This document shows positions 26,452 through 34,275 of a stretch of 64,000 nt of DNA, in pieces; position 1 is the first letter of the stretch, and each line of letters starts with the position of its first letter. The stretch is from an uncultured Clostridia bacterium (GTDB lineage Bacteria; Bacillota; Clostridia; Oscillospirales; Ruminococcaceae): assembly GCA_947589355.1 (NCBI GenBank), contig CANPZC010000002.1, positions 1 to 64,000 of the forward strand, in the 5' to 3' direction. The translations under genes were made by a program, and so were the position numbers. The notes under the pieces were generated by a model. It was not told the DNA's origin, ran no database searches, and saw nothing but the letters and a program-made list of their open reading frames with translations.

Positions 26452-28122
26452 ATGCACGAATTTGACCTTAATAATTTTTATAAGAATTTTGTTAAAGAAG
26501 AGTACGATAAAGACGGACATATCACAAAGTTTGAGCTTGATACACCGCCCAATTACAACTTTGCCTACGATGTTATTGACAGGTTGGCAAAAGAAGTTCC
26601 CGACAAGGTAGCTATACATTGGCTGCATGAATCTGGCGAAGAAAGGATATTCACCTATAAAGAGCTTTCAAAGCTTACAAACAAAGTCGCAAATATGTTC
26701 AGAGACCACGGCGTTAAAAAAGGCGATATGGTGGTGCTTGTACTTAAAAGAAACTACCAGTTCTGGCTGTGTGTTTACGGTCTTATAAAGCTTGGAGCTG
26801 TAGGCATTCCTGCTACTAACCAGCTGCTTGAAAAGGACTATACATACCGCTTTGAGGCAGCCTCGGTAAAGTATGTTGTTGCTACGGGCGACGGCGAAGT
26901 TGCCGATCATATCGACGGCGCTTGCAAAAAGTATGACGGCATTATTGAAAAATTTATCACACGCCACCCGCGCGAGGGCTGGACTGACTTCGATACCGAG
27001 ATAGAAAAGTACAGCGATGAATTTGAAAGGGTAGACACCCTTGTTGACGAACCCATGCTGCTGTATTTCAGCTCGGGAACGACCGGCTACCCGAAGATGA
27101 TACTTCACAGCCACTATCTTTCTGCCGCGCATATAATGACCGCCAAGCACTGGCACCATGTTCACGACGGCACACTGCACCTGACAGTTTCCGATACAGG
27201 CTGGGGCAAATGTGCGTGGGGCAAGCTGTTCGGTCAGTATACCTGCGGAGCTACAGAGTTTATTTATGACTTTGAAAGATTCAACAGCGCTAAACTGCTT
27301 TCTATCATTGAAAAGTATAAGATAACATCTTTCTGCGCGCCGCCTACAATGTACCGTTTCTTTATTAAAGAGGGTATAGAAAATTACGACCTTTCAAGCC
27401 TTGAATATGCCTGCATCGCAGGTGAGGCTCTCAATTCGGAAGTTTTCAACAGGTTTTATGAGTATACGGGTCTGAAACTTATGGAAGCTTTCGGTCAGAC
27501 GGAATCGGTACCGATAGTTGCAAATCTTTACGGTATGGAACCGAAGCCCGGTTCTATGGGCAAGCCCGTTCCGCTGTATGACGTTGTTCTGGCTGACAGT
27601 GACGGAAACGAAGTACAGTGCGGCGAGGTCGGCGAGATATGCATACGCACGGAGGGACAGTACCACAAGGGTCTGATGAAATGTTATTACAGAAACGAAG
27701 AGGATAACAACGCCTCGTGGCACGACGGTCTTTACCACACGGGCGATACCGCTTGGAAAGACGAGGACGGTTATTTCTGGTATGTTGGCAGAACTGATGA
27801 TGTTATCAAGTCTTCCGGCTACCGTATAGGACCTTTTGAGATAGAGAGCGTTCTTATGGAGCACCCCTCGGTGCTTGAGTGCGCTGTTACAGCAGTTAAA
27901 GACCCGATAAGAGGTCAGGCTGTAAAGGCTACCATAGTTCTTACTAAGAATTTTAAGCCATCCGACGAGCTTGTAAAAGAGCTTCAGAACTATGTAAAGC
28001 ACGCCACTGCACCTTATAAGTACCCGAGAGTTATTGAGTTTGTTGATGAGCTTCCCAAGACGATAAGCGGCAAGATCATCAGAAAAGAGATAAGACGTCT
28101 TGACGAACTGAAAGGTATGTAA
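26452..28122 (+). CDS. AMP-forming acyl-CoA synthetase (acetyl/medium-chain type)
   Basis: 556 residues of the ANL superfamily. It would activate a carboxylic acid with ATP and join it to CoA. Motifs are the P-loop YFSSGTTGYPK near 205, the A5 region EAFGQTE near 345, YHTGDTAWKDEDGYFWYVGR near 428 and the C-terminal catalytic lysine in PKTISGKIIRKE near 540. It resembles the acetyl/medium-chain acyl-CoA synthetases often paired in gut clostridia with an XRE-cupin regulator. The exact acid cannot be told. The track ORF is 15 codons too long; ATG 26452 has TGGAGTAA upstream. The 105-bp gap before it holds imperfect GC-rich stems (around 26371-26404). Confidence 0.88.
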   Translation: MHEFDLNNFYKNFVKEEYDKDGHITKFELDTPPNYNFAYDVIDRLAKEVPDKVAIHWLHESGEERIFTYKELSKLTNKVANMFRDHGVKKGDMVVLVLKRNYQFWLCVYGLIKLGAVGIPATNQLLEKDYTYRFEAASVKYVVATGDGEVADHIDGACKKYDGIIEKFITRHPREGWTDFDTEIEKYSDEFERVDTLVDEPMLLYFSSGTTGYPKMILHSHYLSAAHIMTAKHWHHVHDGTLHLTVSDTGWGKCAWGKLFGQYTCGATEFIYDFERFNSAKLLSIIEKYKITSFCAPPTMYRFFIKEGIENYDLSSLEYACIAGEALNSEVFNRFYEYTGLKLMEAFGQTESVPIVANLYGMEPKPGSMGKPVPLYDVVLADSDGNEVQCGEVGEICIRTEGQYHKGLMKCYYRNEEDNNASWHDGLYHTGDTAWKDEDGYFWYVGRTDDVIKSSGYRIGPFEIESVLMEHPSVLECAVTAVKDPIRGQAVKATIVLTKNFKPSDELVKELQNYVKHATAPYKYPRVIEFVDELPKTISGKIIRKEIRRLDELKGM

Positions 28123-28147
28123 ACGCCATTGCGAAAGGTACGGCTTT

Positions 28148-28693
28148 ATGCTGCTGTATGAGTATCCCGATAAAAAAGACATTGCCGCTCAGCGCCGACA
28201 AATGGCTATGACGGCTGCCAAAAGGAAAAAATTAAGGACTAAAAGCATAGTTATTTATATTATGTCAGCGGCGGTGTTTCTGCTGGGACTTACCGCCGAG
28301 GGCATTTTTGCAAAAGTTGCAATATGCTTTTTGGCGGTCGTTTCGGCGGCTTTGAACGTTGTAACGGCGCAGCTTGCTTCTATGAGCGACCCGAAAGAGA
28401 AAACCAAAGTTTATGACGACGGGTTTACACACGAAACAAAGTCGTTTTTGGGAAAGAAAAGGGCGTTTGATATACGTTTTGAAGATGTTCTGAAAACGGT
28501 GCAGAGCAGCAGCGGCGACCTTGTTATAACACTCAAAAGCGGCGATATACTAACAGTGCCGTTCGTTGTAACGAAGACCAAGCTGTTTTTGTTAAATGAA
28601 TTACACGAGCAGCTTAAATATGATAAAAAGCAGTATAATGTAATTACCGATGACGATGAATATGAAGAAAAGGATTGGGTGGACAGACTATGA
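28148..28693 (+). CDS. YcxB-like membrane protein
   Basis: 181 residues. Two hydrophobic helices at about 35-53 and 55-77 form a hairpin, followed by a soluble region that resembles the YcxB-like C-terminal domain (KVYDDGFTHET, then FEDVLKTVQSSSGDLVITLKSG). It ends in an acidic tail. No enzymatic residues are apparent and function is unknown. ATG 28148 follows GAAAGG. Its stop overlaps the aroB start by four bases (ATGA), so it is translated with the shikimate genes. Confidence 0.7.
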   Translation: MLLYEYPDKKDIAAQRRQMAMTAAKRKKLRTKSIVIYIMSAAVFLLGLTAEGIFAKVAICFLAVVSAALNVVTAQLASMSDPKEKTKVYDDGFTHETKSFLGKKRAFDIRFEDVLKTVQSSSGDLVITLKSGDILTVPFVVTKTKLFLLNELHEQLKYDKKQYNVITDDDEYEEKDWVDRL

Positions 28694-29799
28694 GCGAATT
28701 CAGATGCGAGCTTGTAAAAACGGTAGATGATTCTTACAATATCGAGATAGGAAGAAATCTTGAAGAAAAGCTTATCGGCGATATTAAAAGCGGTATGTTC
28801 GGAAACATAAAGAATTTTGCCGTTATCACCGATACTAATGTTTTGAAGCTTTACGGCGCGAAAATTTGCGATATGCTGATAGACGAGGGCTATCACGCGC
28901 ACCTGTTCGCCATTCAGGCAGGGGAGCTGAGTAAGACCCGTGAAACAAAAGGCTTTGTTGAGGATTCTATGCTCGGTTCGGGTCTTCGCCGCGACTGCAT
29001 GGTAGTTGCCGTTGGCGGCGGAGTTGTTTCAGACCTTGCAGGATTTGTTGCAGGTACTTTTGGCAGAGGCGTGCCGTTCGTTATTTATTCAACAACGCTG
29101 CTCTCGGCTGCCGATGCATCTATAGGCGGTAAAGTTGCGGTAGATACTGCGCTTGCCACAAATCAGATAGGTATGTTCAACCAACCTAAGAAAGTCTATA
29201 TCGATATCGCTTCGTGGATAACTCTTCCCGAAAGAGAGATAAGAAGCGGTCTTGCGGAGACCATAAAGCACGCCTGTATAGGCGACAAAGACTTCTTTGA
29301 ATATCTTGAAAAGAATATAGAAAGAGTATTTACATTTGATTTTGATGTGTGCGAACACGTCGCCGAATGTAACTGCAAGATAAAATACAACGTTGTCATG
29401 AGGGACGAAAGGGAACAGGATCTGAGAAGTGTTCTCAACCTCGGTCACAGCGTTGGCAGAGCTTTGGAGACCGCAAGCGGCTATATGATGCTTCACGGCG
29501 AGGCTGTAGCGATAGGTCTTGTAGCGCAGATGAGGCTTGGCGAGAGATACGGTTATATCTCTCATGAGAACGTAAAGCGTGTTGAAGATCTGCTGAAAAA
29601 AGTCGGTCTGCCTACACGCATACCCGAAAATGTAAGAAAAGAGCTTATAATAGATAAGCTGTATACAGATAAAAAGGTGCGCAACGGCAAGCTGAGGTTT
29701 GTTTTCCAGAAAGAGATAGGCGCTATGATGTGCTTTGACGGCTGCTATACCAAAGAGGTAGAGGAAAACGAAGTTGCGGCTGTTATAACCCAGCTTTGA
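28690..29799 (+). CDS. aroB: 3-dehydroquinate synthase
   Basis: It converts DAHP to 3-dehydroquinate with NAD+ and zinc, step two of the shikimate pathway. 369 residues. Motifs are GELSKTRET (near 77), VGGGVVSDLAGFVAGTFGRG near 102, the STTLLSAADASIGGKVAVD segment, the zinc-site Glu in GLAETIKHA near 190, and LNLGHSVGRALE with HGEAVAIG, which supply the zinc histidines. The track start is five codons early; ATG 28690 overlaps the upstream stop as ATGA. Confidence 0.96.
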   Translation: MSEFRCELVKTVDDSYNIEIGRNLEEKLIGDIKSGMFGNIKNFAVITDTNVLKLYGAKICDMLIDEGYHAHLFAIQAGELSKTRETKGFVEDSMLGSGLRRDCMVVAVGGGVVSDLAGFVAGTFGRGVPFVIYSTTLLSAADASIGGKVAVDTALATNQIGMFNQPKKVYIDIASWITLPEREIRSGLAETIKHACIGDKDFFEYLEKNIERVFTFDFDVCEHVAECNCKIKYNVVMRDEREQDLRSVLNLGHSVGRALETASGYMMLHGEAVAIGLVAQMRLGERYGYISHENVKRVEDLLKKVGLPTRIPENVRKELIIDKLYTDKKVRNGKLRFVFQKEIGAMMCFDGCYTKEVEENEVAAVITQL

Positions 29800-29815
29800 T
29801 AAGGAGCTTTTGTAT

Positions 29816-31027
29816 ATGGATATAGCCATAACACCATCAAAGCTGCACGGCAGTATTTCGGTGCCGACTTCAAAAAGCGATGCGCACAGGTATATAATAG
29901 CCTCGGCTCTTGCAAACGGCAATACGGTACTTAATGACCTCTGCCTTGCCCCGAAAGATATACAGGCTGCTTTGGGCGCTTGCAAGGCGATAGGCGCTTC
30001 TCTGAATATCAACGAAAGCGACGGTACAGCCGTTATTTCGGGCGCTGTTTGTCCGCAGGGAAATGTGAAAGTTGACTGCGTTGAATCTGGCACTACATTG
30101 CGGCTTATAATTCCCGTGGCTGCCGCGCTAGGCGTGAATGCGACCTTTATAGGCGAGGGCAAGCTGCCGCAAAGACCGCTCTCACCGTATATAGAGCAGA
30201 TGTCAAAACACGGCATAAAGTTTTCCGGCAGCGGTCTGCCGCTGACTATAGAGGGCAAGCTGACGGGCGGCGAGTATGAGCTGGAGGGCAATATATCTTC
30301 GCAGTTTATATCTGGTCTGCTGCTGGCTTTGCCGAAGTGTGAAGAAGATTCGCACCTTAAACTGCTGTCGCCGCTGCAATCAAAGCCGTATGTTGATATG
30401 ACGCTTAACTGTCTTAAAAACTTCGGTATACAGATAGATCGCGGCAAAGATGAGTATTTTATAAAAGGCGGTCAGACCTATAAAGCGTGCATACACAACA
30501 TTGAAAGCGACTGGTCGCAGGCGGCGTTTTTCTGCGTTGCAAATGCTCTTGGCAGTGATGTTGATATTAAAAATATGGATCACAAAAGCGTGCAGGGCGA
30601 CAGAGCTATTTATGACATATGCAGCCGCTTTGACGGCAGGGCTATAGATGTTGACTGTATGGATACGCCCGATATAGTGCCTGTGCTTTCGGTGCTGGCA
30701 TCTCAGTGCGAGGGTGTTTCGTATATAAGAAATATATCAAGACTTCGCCTTAAAGAGAGCGACAGGATAGAGACTGTATGTAACATGATAAACTCGCTTG
30801 GCGGTAATGCCGAGTGTATAGGCGAAGATATAGTTATAAAAGGCGGCAGGCTTTCGGGCGGAGAGGTGGACGCCTGCAACGACCATAGAATAGCTATGGC
30901 AAGCGCTGTTGCCGCAACCGTTTCAACAGGAAAGGTAATTATAAAAGGCGCTCAGTGCGTGACTAAATCATATCCAAACTTTTTTGAGGAATATGCACGA
31001 CTGGGCGGTATCTTGCAACAACTTTGA
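29816..31027 (+). CDS. aroA: 5-enolpyruvylshikimate-3-phosphate synthase
   Basis: It joins PEP to shikimate-3-phosphate. 403 residues, a little shorter than the common 425-430. PTSKSDAHR near residue 16 supplies the lysine and arginine of the active site. The region ESGTTLRLIIPVAA (usual GNAGTxxR) is altered at the first residues, which is common in Firmicute enzymes. RLKESDRI near 315 and DHRIAMA near 359 are intact. The track uses TTG 29810, but AAGGAG at 29801-29806 fits ATG 29816 better. It lies 16 bp after aroB. Confidence 0.94.
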   Translation: MDIAITPSKLHGSISVPTSKSDAHRYIIASALANGNTVLNDLCLAPKDIQAALGACKAIGASLNINESDGTAVISGAVCPQGNVKVDCVESGTTLRLIIPVAAALGVNATFIGEGKLPQRPLSPYIEQMSKHGIKFSGSGLPLTIEGKLTGGEYELEGNISSQFISGLLLALPKCEEDSHLKLLSPLQSKPYVDMTLNCLKNFGIQIDRGKDEYFIKGGQTYKACIHNIESDWSQAAFFCVANALGSDVDIKNMDHKSVQGDRAIYDICSRFDGRAIDVDCMDTPDIVPVLSVLASQCEGVSYIRNISRLRLKESDRIETVCNMINSLGGNAECIGEDIVIKGGRLSGGEVDACNDHRIAMASAVAATVSTGKVIIKGAQCVTKSYPNFFEEYARLGGILQQL

Positions 31028-31071
31028 ATAATATCAAGCAATATTTTAAGACCAAAACAGGGGGAATAAAA

Positions 31072-32163
31072 ATGTCATCAATTTGGAATAAGGGAATACA
31101 GATATCTATATTCGGCGAGAGCCACGGCCCTGCAATAGGTGTTGTAATGGATCATCTTCCGTCAGGGGAATATATAGACCTTGAAAAGCTGGTAACTTTC
31201 ATGTCAAGGCGCGCTCCCAAAAAGGAAGCATATTCCACACAGCGCAGGGAAAAGGATATGCCGTCCATAATGTCGGGCTTTCTTGATGGTAAGACCACCG
31301 GCACGCCGCTTTGCGCATTTATAACCAACGATGACCCACATTCCCATGATTATCTTAAAGTAAGCAAGCTTGCACGCCCCGGTCATGCGGATTATACGGG
31401 CGCGCTGAGATATAACGGCTTTAACGACCCCAGAGGCGGCGGACATTTCTCGGGCAGACTTACCGCACCGCTTTGCTTTGCAGGGGCTGTGGCAGGTCAG
31501 ATACTGGAGCGCAGAGGCATTTACACGGGCGCGCATATCGCAGAGATACATAAAATTAAAGACGACAGCTTTGATGCAGTTACTACCACAAGAGATGACA
31601 TTATTGATCTTCGCAAAAAGGGCTTTCCCGTTCTGAACGATGCCAAGGGCAGGCGTATGAAGAACGATATTGAAAAAGCTGCTCAGGCAGGCGACAGCGT
31701 TGGCGGAATAATAGAGTGTATTTCGGTAAACGTGCCTGCCGGCATAGGTTCGCCTATATTTGACGGACTTGAAAACAGCATAGCGCAGCTGATTTTTGCC
31801 ATTCCTGCCGTTAAGGGAATTGAGTTCGGCGTTGGCTTTAACTGTGCTAAAATGCTCGGCAGCGAAAACAACGATGAGTTTTATGTAAACGATCAGGGTC
31901 ACGTTGTAACACGTTCTAATAATCACGGCGGAATACTCGGCGGCATTTCTTCGGGTATGCCTATAACGCTCAGGGTAGCCATGAAGCCTACACCGTCTAT
32001 CGGCAAGCCGCAGCAGACGGTAGATATGTCTACCATGAAAGAGGAAACTTTGAAAATTACCGGCAGACACGACCCATGTGTAGTTCCGCGCGCAGTACCG
32101 TGCGTTGAAGCTGCGGTGAACATCGCGCTGCTTTCTCATATGCTTGAATATCCGAACTTCTGA
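31072..32163 (+). CDS. aroC: Chorismate synthase
   Basis: It makes chorismate from EPSP with reduced FMN, the branch point to Phe, Tyr, Trp and folate. 363 residues. Signature segments are GESHGPAIGVV near 13, RPGHADYTGALRYNGFNDPRGGGHFSGR near 100-128, and the C-terminal RHDPCVVPRAVPCVEA. The ATG has AGGGGG upstream. The track ORF is 16 codons too long. It ends 14 bp before the DUF4364 gene. Confidence 0.96.
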   Translation: MSSIWNKGIQISIFGESHGPAIGVVMDHLPSGEYIDLEKLVTFMSRRAPKKEAYSTQRREKDMPSIMSGFLDGKTTGTPLCAFITNDDPHSHDYLKVSKLARPGHADYTGALRYNGFNDPRGGGHFSGRLTAPLCFAGAVAGQILERRGIYTGAHIAEIHKIKDDSFDAVTTTRDDIIDLRKKGFPVLNDAKGRRMKNDIEKAAQAGDSVGGIIECISVNVPAGIGSPIFDGLENSIAQLIFAIPAVKGIEFGVGFNCAKMLGSENNDEFYVNDQGHVVTRSNNHGGILGGISSGMPITLRVAMKPTPSIGKPQQTVDMSTMKEETLKITGRHDPCVVPRAVPCVEAAVNIALLSHMLEYPNF

Positions 32164-32177
32164 TCGGAGCGATAAAA

Positions 32178-32771
32178 ATGGATGCTAATTTTGAAAAGTA
32201 TGTTTCTCCGAATATGCTCAATCTTACGGATATTTATGCCGTAAAGGTGCTTATCTGCTATTTTCTGTATCAGATAAACAGACCCGTTTCACCGCGCCAG
32301 CTGACAGAAATTGCCACGGGCGACGGCATAGTGAACTATTTCTTTTTCATGGAGGCTGTATCCTCTATGTTGGAAACGGGTATGGTATCTTTGGAGGACA
32401 CGGGCGACAGCGAAAAGTATGTCTTGCAGGAAAAGGGCAAGCGGTGCGCCATTGAGTTTAAGTCGATAGTGCCGCAGAGCTTTCGCGACAGGATAATGAC
32501 CGCTGGTATACAGTTCTTTACAAGGCTGAAAAACGATAACACCCTAAAAATTGAGATAGAGGAGAAAAAGATAGGCTGTATGCTGCACTGCACCTGTAAT
32601 GATGCGAATGATGTGAATTTGATGCAGCTATCATTATTTGCGCCCGATAAAGAGCAGGCAGAACTTATGAAAAAGCGGCTGATGCTTGACCCTTCTGCGT
32701 TTTACAGCAAGGTGGTAGACTATCTGCTGGAAAACAAAGAGCCCGTGCCGCAGCTGCCGGAAGATAAGTGA
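32178..32771 (+). CDS. DUF4364 family protein, probable winged-helix regulator
   Basis: 197 residues. The first 90 contain a predicted winged helix with SPRQLTEIATGDGIVNYFFFMEAVSSML and a beta-hairpin (KYVLQEKGKRCA), like PadR or other wHTH folds. The remainder is alpha/beta (LKIEIEEKKIGCMLHC). DUF4364 proteins are common in clostridia and lack a proven role; DNA binding is inferred. It ends the aro operon, and no clear terminator follows. Confidence 0.78.
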   Translation: MDANFEKYVSPNMLNLTDIYAVKVLICYFLYQINRPVSPRQLTEIATGDGIVNYFFFMEAVSSMLETGMVSLEDTGDSEKYVLQEKGKRCAIEFKSIVPQSFRDRIMTAGIQFFTRLKNDNTLKIEIEEKKIGCMLHCTCNDANDVNLMQLSLFAPDKEQAELMKKRLMLDPSAFYSKVVDYLLENKEPVPQLPEDK

Positions 32772-32802
32772 GATAAATAAATATTTTAACTAACAAAAAC
32801 TG

Positions 32803-32831
32803 TTGACATTCAAAATCGGCTGTGTTATAAT
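32803..32831 (+). promoter_or_regulatory. Consensus SigA promoter of tRNA-Ser
   Basis: TTGACA (32803-32808), exactly 17 bp, TATAAT (32826-32831): a full consensus, as expected for a stable RNA gene. A 5' leader of about 65 nt containing the hairpin TTGGGC-tttat-GCCCAA precedes the tRNA. Confidence 0.85.
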
Positions 32832-32903
32832 ACTAAGGTAGCTGTTTTGTTTTACTTGTTTTTTTATTTGAATGGCTTTGGGCTTTATGCCCAAGGCAAT
32901 TCT

Positions 32904-32996
32904 GGAGAAGTCGCCTAGCCCGGTTTATGGCGCACGACTGGAACTCGTGTATGGGTTAATAGCTCATCGAGGGTTCGAATCCCTCCTTCTCCGCCA
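32904..32996 (+). tRNA. tRNA-Ser (anticodon GGA)
   Basis: The acceptor stem GGAGAAG (32904-32910) pairs with CTTCTCC (32986-32992), followed by G and an encoded CCA. The anticodon stem CACGA/TCGTG encloses loop CTGGAAC with anticodon GGA at 32940-32942. There is a long variable arm typical of class II tRNAs and a TTCGAAT T-loop within GAGGG/CCCTC. It decodes UCC and UCU. Confidence 0.96.
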
Positions 32997-33125
32997 GAAA
33001 CGCCATTAACTGACGCTAATGGCTCAGTGAATAGTGAATAGTGAATAGTTTAAAGATAATAGTTGTCCGTAAGGAAGGCGTTTCTGTACTATTCGTTATT
33101 CGCTATTCACTTTTCATTATTCACT
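32995..33125. repeat. Inverted and heptameric repeats abutting the tRNA 3' end
   Basis: CAGAAACGCC (32995-33004, overlapping the tRNA CCA) is repeated inverted as GGCGTTTCTG (33077-33086). Inside lie GCCATTA-actgacgc-TAATGGC and three tandem GTGAATA heptads (33027-33047). Outside the right arm, 33089-33125 carries the reverse complement of a similar heptad series (ctattcgttattcgctattc...). The two pairings interleave. This looks like a palindromic mobile-type or intergenic repeat, not a gene. Confidence 0.6.
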
Positions 33126-33163
33126 AAAAACAGATGTCTCTCAATATATAGCAGAAGTAATGT

Positions 33164-33195
33164 GACTTTCAGAAACCTGAAGGTCAATTTTTTAT
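33164..33195 (+). terminator. Terminator downstream of the tRNA-Ser region
   Basis: GACTTTCAG-aaac-CTGAAGGTC (one T-G pair) followed by aattttttat. It would end the tRNA transcript after the repeat region. Confidence 0.7.
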
Positions 33196-33237
33196 CATCA
33201 ACAGCTATCTCCCAAAATAATTTCACTCAAAATCGGT

Positions 33238-33266
33238 AACTTTTCCTTAGCGGTAAGAATACAATA
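33238..33266 (+). promoter_or_regulatory. Possible SigK/SigE-type promoter of the cysteine-rich gene
   Basis: AACT (33238-33241), 16 bp, then gAATACAATA (33257-33266). This matches the SigK pattern mACm, 16-17 bp, gCATAnnnTA except for C to A at the first -10 base. A vegetative reading (TACAAT) lacks a -35 match. Speculative. Confidence 0.35.
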
Positions 33267-33287
33267 TAGAGAAGTAATTCTTCAAAA

Positions 33288-33319
33288 TGCAAAACTGCAA
33301 TACTGTAATACTGCGAAAG
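33288..33319 (+). repeat. Four degenerate 8-nt repeats before the cysteine-rich gene
   Basis: tgcaaaac, tgcaatac, tgtaatac and tgcgaaag lie in direct tandem, and the last unit runs into the ribosome site. Period eight with two or three differences per copy. Confidence 0.4.
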
Positions 33320-33325
33320 GAATAA

Positions 33326-34153
33326 GTGATCAATATGAATGAAAACCCTAACGGCGCTTTCAAAGAAGCGGCTTGCATTGATGTTTCAAAGATCTTCGAT
33401 TCATGCTCCGACAAGGATTGTCTGGAAGATATGCCCGTGACCTTTTCGGCGGCGGATCAGCAGCTTGTAAACTCGAGCTGTTATGTAAAAAGCAGCTGCG
33501 TTGAGGTAGACACCGTCAGCTTTGCTATCGAGCCTGTACCATTCCATGCCGGCTTTTACTCGGTAGATATTACATATGCTTTTACGGTGTACGTTGATGT
33601 TTACCCGACGGCAAACGGCGTGCCTACGCAGATCTCGGGTACGAGCGCATTCACCAAAAAGGTCATACTCTACGGCAGCGACGGTCACACCAAGACATTC
33701 TGCTCAAATCAGGTCAGCGAGTACGAGTCGAACGACGGCTGCTGCTGCACCTGCAAATCAACGTTGCCTGTTGCCTGTGTAAGCGTGGTAGACCCAATTG
33801 TTCTTGACATCAAAACCACCTGCCGTCCTCTGCCGACCTGCCCTGCAACAGACGTTTGCCTCAGCTGCAACTGCGACGACGTTCAGCCTGTACCGCTTGG
33901 CAACAAGTTTGTTTATGTAACGGTAGGAATGTTCTCTATAGTTCAGCTGCAAAGGCGTGTTTCGCTGCTCGTGCCTACGTTTGAATACTGCCTGCCCGAA
34001 AAGGAATGCACTTCCAACACTGACAGCCCATGCGAGCTGTTTGACAAGCTGGCGTTCCCTGTATCCGAGTTTTTCCCTAAAGACCTTGAAGATACTTCAT
34101 GCGGCTGCGCTGTTTCAGATGAGCAAAATGACGGTCAAAACTGCAATAACTAA
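33326..34153 (+). CDS. Cysteine-rich conserved protein of unknown function, possible spore-associated protein
   Basis: 275 residues with 22 cysteines by my count (8%), many clustered: DGCCCTCK near 138, CLSCNCDD near 178, TSCGCAV near 262. There is no signal peptide or membrane helix. The middle is beta-rich and aromatic (GFYSVDITYAFTVYVDV, KKVILYGSDGHTKTF). It resembles a family of uncharacterised clostridial proteins sharing a CSDKDCLEDMPV-like segment, but I cannot name a function. Position before sigG, cysteine density and a SigK-like promoter make a spore coat or exosporium role plausible. GTG 33326 has AAAGGA four bases upstream; ATG 33335 is the alternative with spacing too long. Confidence 0.7.
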   Translation: MINMNENPNGAFKEAACIDVSKIFDSCSDKDCLEDMPVTFSAADQQLVNSSCYVKSSCVEVDTVSFAIEPVPFHAGFYSVDITYAFTVYVDVYPTANGVPTQISGTSAFTKKVILYGSDGHTKTFCSNQVSEYESNDGCCCTCKSTLPVACVSVVDPIVLDIKTTCRPLPTCPATDVCLSCNCDDVQPVPLGNKFVYVTVGMFSIVQLQRRVSLLVPTFEYCLPEKECTSNTDSPCELFDKLAFPVSEFFPKDLEDTSCGCAVSDEQNDGQNCNN

Positions 34154-34170
34154 AATTACCTCCTTAAATT

Positions 34171-34206
34171 ACTGCGTGTCAGTGCGGCACGCAGTTTTTA
34201 TTTTTC
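34171..34206 (+). terminator. Terminator after the cysteine-rich gene
   Basis: ACTGCGTG (34171-34178) and CACGCAGT (34188-34195) form eight perfect pairs, followed by ttttattttt. It isolates sigG from the gene upstream. Confidence 0.8.
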
Positions 34207-34275
34207 ACGAATATGGAAGACAAAAAAGGGAATATTAAGCAAAGATGTATTATACCACTTTAAGGAGCATGTACC

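Noticed and set aside
29089-30447. 452-aa minus-strand ORF opposite aroB-aroA
   Set aside because: Shadow of two well-supported genes; the translation is unlike any family and no ribosome site is present.
32904-32996. Prophage or island integrated at tRNA-Ser
   Set aside because: No integrase, no duplicate of the tRNA 3' end in the window, and flanking genes are ordinary.
33026-33125. CRISPR array at the heptad repeats
   Set aside because: Units are seven bases without spacers, and the second half is inverted; no cas genes nearby.
34207-34275. SigF/SigG promoter ahead of sigG
   Set aside because: GAATA at about 34230 has no acceptable -10 partner at the right spacing; not reported as a feature.
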